From positions 186,001-250,000 of the forward strand of contig JALCNR010000002.1 in the NCBI GenBank assembly GCA_022649165.1: a DNA stretch of 64,000 nt, given 5' to 3'. The position numbers were made by a program, and so were the translations under genes. The stretch comes from Actinomyces sp. (GTDB lineage: Bacteria; Actinomycetota; Actinomycetes; Actinomycetales; Actinomycetaceae). Below are positions 50,084-58,324 of the stretch, piece by piece. The stretch's first letter is position 1; every line of letters begins with the position of its first letter. Under the pieces are notes generated by a model. That model was not told where the DNA came from and did no database searches. It was given only the letters and a program-made list of their open reading frames with translations.

Positions 50084-51856
50084 ATGAGTCCTGTGCAGGT
50101 CAGCGGCGACACCGTCGCCGACTACATCGTCAATCAGCTGCTCTCCCTCGGCGTGCGCCGGATCTACGGCATCGTCGGCGACTCGCTCAACCCGATCGTC
50201 GACGCCGTGCGCCGCTCGAACAAGGGAGGCAAGGGCATCCAGTGGATCCATGTCCGCCACGAGGAGTCGGCGGCCTTCGCGGCCGCCGCCGAGGCGGAGA
50301 CCACGGGACAGCTCGCTGTGTGCGCGGGCTCCTGCGGCCCGGGGAACCTCCACCTCATCAACGGCCTGTTCGACGCCAACCGCAATCGCGTCCCCGTTCT
50401 CGCGATCGCCTCCCACATCCCCTCGGTCCAGATCGGCACCGGGTACTTCCAGGAGACCCATCCCGACCGGCTGTTCAACGACTGCTCGGTCTACAACGAG
50501 ATGATCACGAACCCGCAGCAGGCGCCGCGCGTCGTCACATCCGCGATCCAGCACGCGTGGGGCGGCCCGGGGGTCTCCGTGATCTCCCTGCCCGGCGACA
50601 CCTCCGCCGCGAGGATCACCCCCTCCCTGCCCTTCGTCGTCGAGCGTCCCGCCTCGCCGCGCATCGTGCCCTCGGAGGCCTCCGTGCGCGAGCTCGCGGC
50701 CGCCGTCAACGCCGCGAAGAAGGTGACGATCTTCGCGGGCGCCGGCACCAAGGGAGCCCACGACGAGGTCATCGCCCTGGCGGACCGCATCGGCGCGCCC
50801 ATCGGGCACTCGCTGCGGGGCAAGGAATGGATCCAGTGGGACAACCCCTTCGACGTCGGCATGTCCGGGCTCCTCGGCTACGGCTCATGCCATGAGGCGA
50901 TGCACAGCGCCGATCTGCTGATCCTGCTGGGCACGGACTTCCCCTACGACCAGTTCCTCCCCGAGTCCGTGCGCACCGCCCAGGTCGACGTCCGCCCTGA
51001 GGTGCTGGGGCGGCGCACGCGCGCCGACATCGCCGTGGTCGGCGACGTCAGGGAGACGGCGGCCGCTCTGCTGCCCCTCGTCGACGCGAACCGCTCCCAC
51101 GCCTTCGTCGACCAGATGACGAGGAAATTCGAGCGTTCGATGAAGAAGGTCGTCGGCGCCTACAGGGGCCGGTCCGCCGCGGCCCTCAAGCCCCTCCACC
51201 CCGAGTACGTCACGGACATCCTCTCGGAGGTCGCGGCCGACGACGCGATCTTCACGGTCGACACGGGCATGGGCAATGTGTGGGCGGCGCGCTACCTGCG
51301 CGTCAACGGCAGGCGACGGATCATCGGGTCCTTCCTCCACGGCTCGATGGCCAATGCGCTGCCGAACGCCGTGGGCGCCGCGGCCGCCAACCCGGGCCGG
51401 CAGGTCATCTCGATGTCCGGCGACGGCGGGCTGTCCATGCTGCTGGGCGAGCTCATCACCGTCAAGAACTACAACCTCGATGTCAAGGTCGTCGTCTTCA
51501 ACAACGCCTCGCTCGGCATGGTCAAGCTCGAGATGCTCGTCAACGGCCTCCCATCCTTCGGAACGGAGTCCGAGGACGTGAACTACGCGGCCGTCGGGGC
51601 CGGCATCGGCATCCCCTCCGTGCGCGTCGAGGAACCCGGCGAGGTCCGGGAGGTCCTCGAACGCGAGCTGGCGAAGCCCGGCCCCGGGCTGATCGAGCTC
51701 ATGACGGACCCGCGCGCCCTGTCGCTTCCGCCCTCGATCACGGCCGACCAGGTCACGGGTTTTGCGACCGCCATGTCCAAGGAGGTCCTGGGCGGGGGCC
51801 TGGGCGAGGTCGTCTCGATGGCCCGCTCGAACCTCCGCAACATCCCGAGGCCGTGA
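50084..51856 (+). CDS. poxB: Pyruvate oxidase / quinone-dependent pyruvate dehydrogenase
   Basis: A 590-residue ThDP- and FAD-dependent enzyme that oxidises pyruvate to acetate and CO2, or to acetyl phosphate and H2O2 in some lineages. IYGIVGDSLNPIVDA near residue 28 and the ThDP-activating Glu in VRHEESAAFAAAAEA near 58 are present. The ThDP-Mg site is SGDGGLSMLLGELITVKNYNL with VVFNN near 446-475. Sequence is closer to the E. coli PoxB type than to lactobacillal oxidase by eye. The stop codon TGA abuts the stop of the facing exporter gene. Confidence 0.88.
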   Translation: MSPVQVSGDTVADYIVNQLLSLGVRRIYGIVGDSLNPIVDAVRRSNKGGKGIQWIHVRHEESAAFAAAAEAETTGQLAVCAGSCGPGNLHLINGLFDANRNRVPVLAIASHIPSVQIGTGYFQETHPDRLFNDCSVYNEMITNPQQAPRVVTSAIQHAWGGPGVSVISLPGDTSAARITPSLPFVVERPASPRIVPSEASVRELAAAVNAAKKVTIFAGAGTKGAHDEVIALADRIGAPIGHSLRGKEWIQWDNPFDVGMSGLLGYGSCHEAMHSADLLILLGTDFPYDQFLPESVRTAQVDVRPEVLGRRTRADIAVVGDVRETAAALLPLVDANRSHAFVDQMTRKFERSMKKVVGAYRGRSAAALKPLHPEYVTDILSEVAADDAIFTVDTGMGNVWAARYLRVNGRRRIIGSFLHGSMANALPNAVGAAAANPGRQVISMSGDGGLSMLLGELITVKNYNLDVKVVVFNNASLGMVKLEMLVNGLPSFGTESEDVNYAAVGAGIGIPSVRVEEPGEVREVLERELAKPGPGLIELMTDPRALSLPPSITADQVTGFATAMSKEVLGGGLGEVVSMARSNLRNIPRP

Positions 51857-53359
51857 TCATCGCCCGGCGTCGGCCTCGTCATGGGCGTGCGGATGCCCAC
51901 GCTGGTCCACGAGCGCGATGACGAGGGCGACGCCGAGCAGGATGAGCGTGAAGGCCGTCGAGACGGCGAGCCCGCGGGAGTACGCCGCGAGGCTTCCGTC
52001 CGCGTCCACGACGGAGAAGAACAGGGACGTCATGAGTGCCAGCCCCACCGTGGCTCCCAGCCGTTGAAGGGTCTGGAGGAGGCCCGACGCGGTGCCTGCG
52101 TGCCGGGTGGGCACATCCGCCAGCGTCAGCGCCTGGTTGGGGGAGATCACCGAACCCGAGCCGGCTCCGGCGATCCCGAGGAGCACCGGCACCACCCACA
52201 CGGTCCAGGGCTCCTCGGGACGAAGGGCCATGAGCAGCGAGAGGGCGGCCACGCCGGTCATCATGAGGACAAGCCCTCCCACGACGACGCGGCGCCCGCG
52301 CTGGGAGACGCGCCGGCCCGATCGGGCGGCGGAGACGGCGGACGCCACCGCGAAGGGCATCTGGGCCATGCCGGCGAGCCACGCGGGAAGGCCGACGCCC
52401 TGCTGGAGCCACATCGTGGCCACGATGAAGATACCGGTGAACCCCCCGAAGTAGGCGGCGCCCAATGAGGCTCCCAGCACGAACCCGCGGTTGCGCACGA
52501 GGACTCCGGGCAGGATCGCCGGTCGCCCGCGGCCGTCCTGGCGCCGCTCCCAGAGGACGAGGACCACGGCGAGGACGGCAGCCACGCCGAGCAGCCACCA
52601 GGGAGCGCCCGCAAGGCCCCGGTCGGACTCGGTCCCCGCGATGAAGGGCCACATCACCGCGAGCACGATACCGGCGATGAGCACCAGGCCGACGCCGTCG
52701 AGCCCCAGCCCTCCTCCGGATCCGGAACGCCGTTGCGCGGCGGCGGGCCCGTGCCCCCGCAACCACCGCGCGGCCAGGGGCACCACCACGAGGCCGACGG
52801 GCACGTTGATGAGGAAGACGGAGCGCCAACCGAGCTCCGGACCGAGACTGGAGACCAGGACGCCGCCCAGCAGGGGGCCGATCGCGGTCGACACGCCGAT
52901 CGTCATCCCGAAGTAGCCGAAGGCCCGCGCCCGCGCCGGACCGCGGAACAGATCCTGGATGAGCGCGATCACCTGGGGATTGAGGATGCCGGCGAAGGCG
53001 CCCTGCACGATGCGCGTCACCGCGAGCCAGGCGGCGTCCTGGGTGAGTCCGCAGGCGGCGGAGGCGACGACGAACCCGATGAGTCCGAGGAGGAACATCG
53101 AGCGGCGCCCGAGCAGGTCGCCGAGCCGGCCCGCCGGGACCAGCACCAGGCCGAAGGACAGCGAGTAGCCAGCGACGATCCACTGGATGTGCGCGTCGTC
53201 GGCCGCGAGCCCCGCCTCAATGGACGGAAGCGCCACGTTGACGATCGACACGTCGAGCAACGTCATGAATCCCGCCGCGAGGATGACGGCGAACGCCCGC
53301 CACTGCGCGCGGTCCTGAGGCTGTCCGCTGGAGGCGGACGGGGATGGGGGAAGACTCAC
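51857..53359 (-). CDS. MFS multidrug exporter, DHA2 (14-TM) family
   Basis: A 500-residue proton-driven exporter with about 14 membrane helices. MTLLDVSIVNVALPSIEAGL near residue 32 is the DHA2 opening, with the membrane Asp typical of the family. RLGDLLGRRSMFLLG near 82 is the loop 2-3 motif, and FGYFGMTIGVSTAIGPLLGGVL near 145 is the antiporter motif C region. The substrate is unknown. The GTG at 53359 lies 6 nt after a weak CATGCT hexamer and has no ribosome site, so the start is uncertain. The C-terminus is His- and Asp-rich (RGHPHAHDEADAGR). Confidence 0.88.
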   Translation of the reverse strand: MSLPPSPSASSGQPQDRAQWRAFAVILAAGFMTLLDVSIVNVALPSIEAGLAADDAHIQWIVAGYSLSFGLVLVPAGRLGDLLGRRSMFLLGLIGFVVASAACGLTQDAAWLAVTRIVQGAFAGILNPQVIALIQDLFRGPARARAFGYFGMTIGVSTAIGPLLGGVLVSSLGPELGWRSVFLINVPVGLVVVPLAARWLRGHGPAAAQRRSGSGGGLGLDGVGLVLIAGIVLAVMWPFIAGTESDRGLAGAPWWLLGVAAVLAVVLVLWERRQDGRGRPAILPGVLVRNRGFVLGASLGAAYFGGFTGIFIVATMWLQQGVGLPAWLAGMAQMPFAVASAVSAARSGRRVSQRGRRVVVGGLVLMMTGVAALSLLMALRPEEPWTVWVVPVLLGIAGAGSGSVISPNQALTLADVPTRHAGTASGLLQTLQRLGATVGLALMTSLFFSVVDADGSLAAYSRGLAVSTAFTLILLGVALVIALVDQRGHPHAHDEADAGR

Positions 53360-53436
53360 CGCACCAGCATGCCACCATGTTCCGGTACCTTCACGATCTG
53401 AGGGTGCGAGACCCGTCTCACCACCGCTCGCGCAGG

Positions 53437-54063
53437 TCAGCGCCGGACGGTCAGCGCCGCGACAGCGCCGCCCAGCGCGCCGCCGAGGTGCATCTGCCAC
53501 GACACGGACGGGCCGGCCGCGAGGATGCCCTGGGCCATCGCGGCTCCGTAGACAGCCACCACGACGACCGCGATGAGAACGTCGCGCACCGCGATCCCCA
53601 GCGTGCGGCCGCCGGGGATGAGCGCCCCCACCACGATGTCGGAGAAGTAGCCGAAGACCAGTCCCGAGGCCCCGACGACGACGGTCCCCGCCGGCGTGAG
53701 CACCCAGGCCAGCGCTCCTCCCCCGATCATCGCCCACACGGTGACCGCGTAGAACTCCCGGTGGCTGCGCAGCGCCACCAGGGTTCCCAGGACCACGAAG
53801 GACATCGTGTTCCCCACGATGTGGGCCAGGCCGGCGTGCAGGAAGGGCGCGGTGAAGACGCCCCACCACCGGTCCGGATCGCCCGCGATCAGGCCGAAGG
53901 AGACGAGGTCGACTCCCGGCACCACGGTCTCGGCGACGAAGACCGCCCAGATGAGGGCGAGCATCGCGACGACGGGCGCGGGTCCCGCCGCCCCACGACG
54001 ACTCGTCCGCGCCGGGCGCCCCGGCGCCCGCGAGGAGGACGCCGCCCAATGGTCGGAGGTCAT
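53437..54063 (-). CDS. Rhomboid-family intramembrane serine protease
   Basis: The 208-residue protein has six membrane helices. FLHAGLAHIVGNTMSFVVLG near 77-96 carries the conserved HxxxN-like segment, VVVGASGLVFGY near 128 the catalytic serine (GASG), and WQMHLGGALGGAVA near 190 the catalytic histidine. Both catalytic residues are therefore present. ATG 54063 starts a polar 25-residue cytoplasmic segment; a longer frame to 54210 lacks supporting signals. Its substrates are unknown, though secreted or anchored neighbours exist. Confidence 0.88.
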   Translation of the reverse strand: MTSDHWAASSSRAPGRPARTSRRGAAGPAPVVAMLALIWAVFVAETVVPGVDLVSFGLIAGDPDRWWGVFTAPFLHAGLAHIVGNTMSFVVLGTLVALRSHREFYAVTVWAMIGGGALAWVLTPAGTVVVGASGLVFGYFSDIVVGALIPGGRTLGIAVRDVLIAVVVVAVYGAAMAQGILAAGPSVSWQMHLGGALGGAVAALTVRR

Positions 54064-54271
54064 GGTGACATTGTGGCGGGCCGTTCCCTCCGGCGCTCGG
54101 CGGGACACCGGTCCCTCCTCGGGGTGCGAGGAGCGACGTGAAACGTCTCCGAGACTGACAACGCTGTCCCATCCTGAGGAGATGATCCCTCCATCGGTCG
54201 GACCCGACACACGTCAACGCAGACCTCATGATCCCTGGAGTACCCCGATGCGCCTGACGACGAGGAGTGAC

Positions 54272-54320
54272 GGGGCGCGCTCGCACAGCAGAGGGGCGGA
54301 GCCGCCCGGCAGCGCGCCCC
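54272..54320 (-). terminator. Nested hairpin terminator after the GH92 operon
   Basis: The outer stem GGGGCGCGCT (54272-54281) pairs with AGCGCGCCCC (54311-54320). Inside it GGGCGG-AG-CCGCCC (54294-54307) forms a second hairpin. It lies about 30 nt after the GH92 stop codon. The rest of 54064-54352 shows no gene. Confidence 0.65.
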
Positions 54321-54352
54321 GCCCCTTCGATCCTGCCGATGAGAACCTCGGC

Positions 54353-57300
54353 TCAGTCCCGGTGGTGCCTCCAGACCGCCATGGCGCCGGCGCCCAGAGT
54401 CAGCGACAACCCGGCCAGCACGCCGACCAGTCCTATTGGTGATCCGGTGCTCGCCAGAGCGCCGATCCCGGTGGACGGCTTTGACGGGTTCGCGGGTTCC
54501 GTCGAGCTCGGTCGCGGGGCGGGCCCGATCCCGGCGGAGAAGGTGTACGACCACTCATGCGCCGCGCCGTCCGCCAGGACGTAGCCGTCGCCGGCGGGAC
54601 GCGCCGTCACGATCACCTCGCCGGTGGCCGGGTGGGCGCCGGGCTCGACGACCTGGCCGTCCACGACGTACTCGACGCCCTCGGCCCCGGGGATCGTGTA
54701 CGTGTCGTCAGCTGTGCCGTCACGGTCCGTGAACGTCACCTCACCAGGCGTGACAACAATCGGATCCACGGGTGGGGTCTGCTTCGCGGTCACCGTCAGA
54801 ACGACCGCCTCCGACTCCGAGCCGGCATAGGCCTCCGCGTCCGCCGGCGTGAACACGGCCGTCAGCGCATGATCGCCCACGGCGAGCTCCGCGGACAGCG
54901 CTGCCGACGCGGTCCCGTCACCGCCGATCTCCAGGGCGTCGACGAGGACCTCGTCGCCCTCGGCGATGGCCACGACGCCTGCCGGCGCCGACATGGGGGC
55001 CCGGGCGAGTCGCCCCGCCCCCTCCGCCGTCGAGACGGCCACCGTCGCCGTCACCGCCGATGTCTCCCCCTCGACCACCGACTCCGCCGAGAGCCGCAGG
55101 GTCGTGGTCGTCGCCGCAGGCTCCGCGGGCTGGTCCGGCGCATTCGTGGCGATGGCGAAGATGCGCTGCTTCTCCGCGGTAGGGAGGACGACGTGGGTGA
55201 TCGTGAGCCCCTCTGGCGCCGAGATCACCGGCGTCGACCAGATGATCGCGCCCAGACCGTTGGTGGCGGGTCCGGATGCGGTGTTGCGTTCAGGCATCGT
55301 CGTGACCTGGATGTCGCCGAAGCTCGGCGTCTGATCGGGGCCGGTGGGGATCACCCAGTCGTCGAGCCCCAGCGTGAGCGTCGCGGAGGAGCCGTCGGAG
55401 TAGAAGATGGTTCCCTCCGCGCTCTGGCCGCCGTTGCGGGCTGCGCCGATGAAGCTCATCGATGTCGGGTGCCCGGGAACGAGGATCGTCTGCCCGGTGG
55501 GTTGGACCGCATCGGGCTCCCCGGCCTCGGAGGAGGGCCAGGTGAAGGCCAGATCCGTGCCGGGCACCGCCGACTCGGCGCCCGGTGCGAGACCGGCGTC
55601 CGACAGCCCCTCGCGCTGGTAGGAGGCGCCTTCATGGTCGAAGTCGCCGATCGCCCCCCGGTCCCCCTTCGGAGCGGTGGCGACGATCCCGAAGGCGTTC
55701 TCCAGCGGCATCGGCGCGTCGATCGTGACGGGGACGACCGCGGTCGCCGTCTCCCCTCCTCCGGCGAGGCGGACCGGCAGGGCGGCGGTGGCGCCCACGG
55801 CCGCCGCATCCGCGCTGATCGTCACCGGGATGCGCGTGAGCTCTCCCGCGCCGATCGTGGCCTTTGGAACGGCCGCCGTGAGCGGCGAGCCCTCGGGCCC
55901 CGTCCCCGTCACGGTCACGGGGTCGGTGCCGATGTTGCGGACGGCGACCGTGGCCTGGACGGTCCCTCCGGGGGCGACGCTCACCGGAGCCTCCGCACCG
56001 GCCAGCAGTGTCGAGCCGCCCTCGCCGTACGAGGGCGGCGCCGCATCCTCGCCCGTCGCCCAGGATGTGTCTCTCTCCGCGGAGAGCGTGTAGTCGATGG
56101 TGCCGCCCGACAGGACGTCGCCGCCTGCGACCCATGCCCGGTCGGCCGGCTGGCCGTTGACGCTCAGCCCGGAGATATAGCGGTGGGACCGGGCCCCGGG
56201 CGCGGTGATCGTGATCTGGTCTCCGGCACCCGGGCGGATGACGATCTTCTCGAACACCGGCGTGGACACGGCGAGGTTCGTGGTGCCCGGCGTGATGGGA
56301 TACAGCCCCATCGCCGCCCACAGGTACCAGGACGACATCGCTCCCAGATCGTCGTTTCCGGGGAGCCCGTTGATCGTCGGACCGTAGTGGGAGGTCCGGA
56401 TCGCGTCCGTCACCTCCTGAGTGCGCCACGGCTGGCCGACGAAGTCGTAGAGCCATGGGATATGGAAATCGATCTCGTTCCCCGCCCACATATAGGGCTC
56501 GTCGGCCCCGGCGTTGGTCTTCTGGAAGAACGCGTCCAGCCGCTCCGCGGCCGCCTCCCGCCCGCCGATGGCGCTCACCAGGGAGTCGATGTCCTGGGGG
56601 ACGAGCCACAGGTACTGCTCGGAGTTGCCCTCGTCGAACCCGGACTCCCCCATCCTCGGGGGTTCCCGCCTGTCTGCCTCGAGGAACGTCCCGTCGGCCG
56701 CTCGTGGAGCCACCGTGTTCCACGCGGGGTTGAAGACGTTCCTCCACCACGTCGACCGTTCCTGGAACTCGGTCGCTGTGACGGAGTCTCCCAGCGCCTC
56801 GGCGAAGCGCCCGATGGCGAAGTCGTCGATCGACCACTCCTGGGTGGTCGAGGCGCTGGCGTCCCCCTGGTCCCCGTGGAACGCGGCGGTCGGCGGCGCG
56901 TACCCCAGCCCGTTGTACTGCTCGGCGCCCTTGCGCTCCCAGTACTGCGGTTGGATCTGGTTCTGGTTGCCGGTCAGGGCGCTGCTCACCATGGATGTCA
57001 GCGCCGTGGCGGTGTCGAAGCCGGTGCCCCCGAACGCGTGGGCGTTGACGATCAGGGGAACGACGTTGTCGCCGGTCATCTGGTTCGTCGTGCCGTTGGC
57101 CATCTTCCACCGGGGGAACGCGCCCGACTGCTTCGCGTCGTTGACCAGGGACTGGGCGAGGTCGGAGGCGACGTCCGGGTCGAGCATCGCCTGCAGCGGG
57201 ACGAGGGAGCGGTAGGTGTCCCAGTCGGAGACGTTCGTGTACTGGGCGTCCTGCCCCTCCTCCAGTTGGTGCACGGTGCCGTCGAGACCCAGGTAGCGTC

Positions 57301-58324
57301 CGTCGGCGTCGTCGAACGTGTTCGGGTGCAGCATCGCCCGGTAGAGCGACGTGTAGAACATCTCGGTGTCCTCCGCCGAGCCTCCGGAGACCTCGATGCG
57401 GCTCAGCGCGTCGTTCCACGCCTCCCCGGCGGAGGCGCGGATCTCGTCGAAGGACCGTCCCCCGGACTCGGCGGCGAGGTTCGCCCGCGCGCCCTCCACG
57501 GACACGAAGGAGATGCCCACCCGGGTCTCGATGGTCTGCCCGCCGGGGAACTGGAGCCACGCGCCTGAGCGGCCTCCTGTGCCGGTGAGCACGCCGTCGG
57601 CGTTGACGCCGTCCCTGCCCCACGTGCCGGCATTCTGGGCCGGCTGGCTGAACTCGACGGCGTAGTAGATCGTGTACTCGTTGCCCTTGCCGCAGAAATC
57701 GCCCGTCGTGGCCGATCCGGTCACGGTGGTGAGGTCCTCGGACACTGTCGCCTCGGCGTCGCTGTTCCCGTTGAGGGACCCCCCGGAGCGGACGTGGACG
57801 TAGGCCGGGGCGTCGGCCTTCGAGAAGGTGAAGCGGCCGATCCCGGTGCGCGTGGTCGCCGACAGTTCGGCCGTCACGCCCGTGTCGGGAAACTGCGCGG
57901 TGTAGTAGCCCGGGACGCCGACCTCGGTGTCGTCGTGGGCGATCCTCTCCGTGGCGTACCAGGGCTGGCCACCCGGCGCCGTCGTCGTGGGCAGGATCGG
58001 GATATCCCCGAAGGCGGTGCATCCCGCCGACGAGTGTGTCATCGAGAAACCGGTGACGTTCGGATTGTCGTGGCTGTACCCCCAGTACGTCGAGGAGGTG
58101 TCCGGGGAGAACTGCACCATTCCGTAGGGGACCGCGGGCCCGGGGAACTGGTTGATGGTCCCGACGTGCTCACCTCCCGTCCCGGTGCCGATCAGCGTGT
58201 CCACGTGATCGGCCGGCGCGCCCTCGGCCGCCTGGGCGGGCGGTGTCGCCGACACGGCGCCGGCGGCGGTCAGCGCGCCCACGGCCGCGAGCGCTCCGAT
58301 CCTCGATCTGAGTCCCCTTGTCAT
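54353..58324 (-). CDS. Secreted GH92 alpha-mannosidase with LASTG sorting signal
   Basis: The 1323-residue protein has a signal peptide ending AQA near residue 32, then a GH92 catalytic module (about 40-760). Family Ca2+-dependent motifs are the acid region DEGNSEQYLW near 567 and the base motif GLPGNDDLGAMSSW near 656. C-terminal modules follow: a NEW3-like Ig fold (about 780-870), a beta-jelly-roll (about 880-1040) and an Ig-like repeat (about 1070-1170). It ends with a Pro/Ser linker, LASTG, a membrane helix and a RHHRD tail, a cell-wall sorting signal of the LAxTG class. GH92 enzymes remove alpha-mannose from N-glycans or mannans. The ATG overlaps the upstream GH92 stop by 4 nt. Confidence 0.9.
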   Translation of the reverse strand: MTRGLRSRIGALAAVGALTAAGAVSATPPAQAAEGAPADHVDTLIGTGTGGEHVGTINQFPGPAVPYGMVQFSPDTSSTYWGYSHDNPNVTGFSMTHSSAGCTAFGDIPILPTTTAPGGQPWYATERIAHDDTEVGVPGYYTAQFPDTGVTAELSATTRTGIGRFTFSKADAPAYVHVRSGGSLNGNSDAEATVSEDLTTVTGSATTGDFCGKGNEYTIYYAVEFSQPAQNAGTWGRDGVNADGVLTGTGGRSGAWLQFPGGQTIETRVGISFVSVEGARANLAAESGGRSFDEIRASAGEAWNDALSRIEVSGGSAEDTEMFYTSLYRAMLHPNTFDDADGRYLGLDGTVHQLEEGQDAQYTNVSDWDTYRSLVPLQAMLDPDVASDLAQSLVNDAKQSGAFPRWKMANGTTNQMTGDNVVPLIVNAHAFGGTGFDTATALTSMVSSALTGNQNQIQPQYWERKGAEQYNGLGYAPPTAAFHGDQGDASASTTQEWSIDDFAIGRFAEALGDSVTATEFQERSTWWRNVFNPAWNTVAPRAADGTFLEADRREPPRMGESGFDEGNSEQYLWLVPQDIDSLVSAIGGREAAAERLDAFFQKTNAGADEPYMWAGNEIDFHIPWLYDFVGQPWRTQEVTDAIRTSHYGPTINGLPGNDDLGAMSSWYLWAAMGLYPITPGTTNLAVSTPVFEKIVIRPGAGDQITITAPGARSHRYISGLSVNGQPADRAWVAGGDVLSGGTIDYTLSAERDTSWATGEDAAPPSYGEGGSTLLAGAEAPVSVAPGGTVQATVAVRNIGTDPVTVTGTGPEGSPLTAAVPKATIGAGELTRIPVTISADAAAVGATAALPVRLAGGGETATAVVPVTIDAPMPLENAFGIVATAPKGDRGAIGDFDHEGASYQREGLSDAGLAPGAESAVPGTDLAFTWPSSEAGEPDAVQPTGQTILVPGHPTSMSFIGAARNGGQSAEGTIFYSDGSSATLTLGLDDWVIPTGPDQTPSFGDIQVTTMPERNTASGPATNGLGAIIWSTPVISAPEGLTITHVVLPTAEKQRIFAIATNAPDQPAEPAATTTTLRLSAESVVEGETSAVTATVAVSTAEGAGRLARAPMSAPAGVVAIAEGDEVLVDALEIGGDGTASAALSAELAVGDHALTAVFTPADAEAYAGSESEAVVLTVTAKQTPPVDPIVVTPGEVTFTDRDGTADDTYTIPGAEGVEYVVDGQVVEPGAHPATGEVIVTARPAGDGYVLADGAAHEWSYTFSAGIGPAPRPSSTEPANPSKPSTGIGALASTGSPIGLVGVLAGLSLTLGAGAMAVWRHHRD

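Noticed and set aside
53807-54442. Plus-strand frame of 211 codons in the rhomboid-GH92 gap
   Set aside because: Most of it is antisense to the rhomboid gene and to the GH92 3' end, with no recognisable motif.
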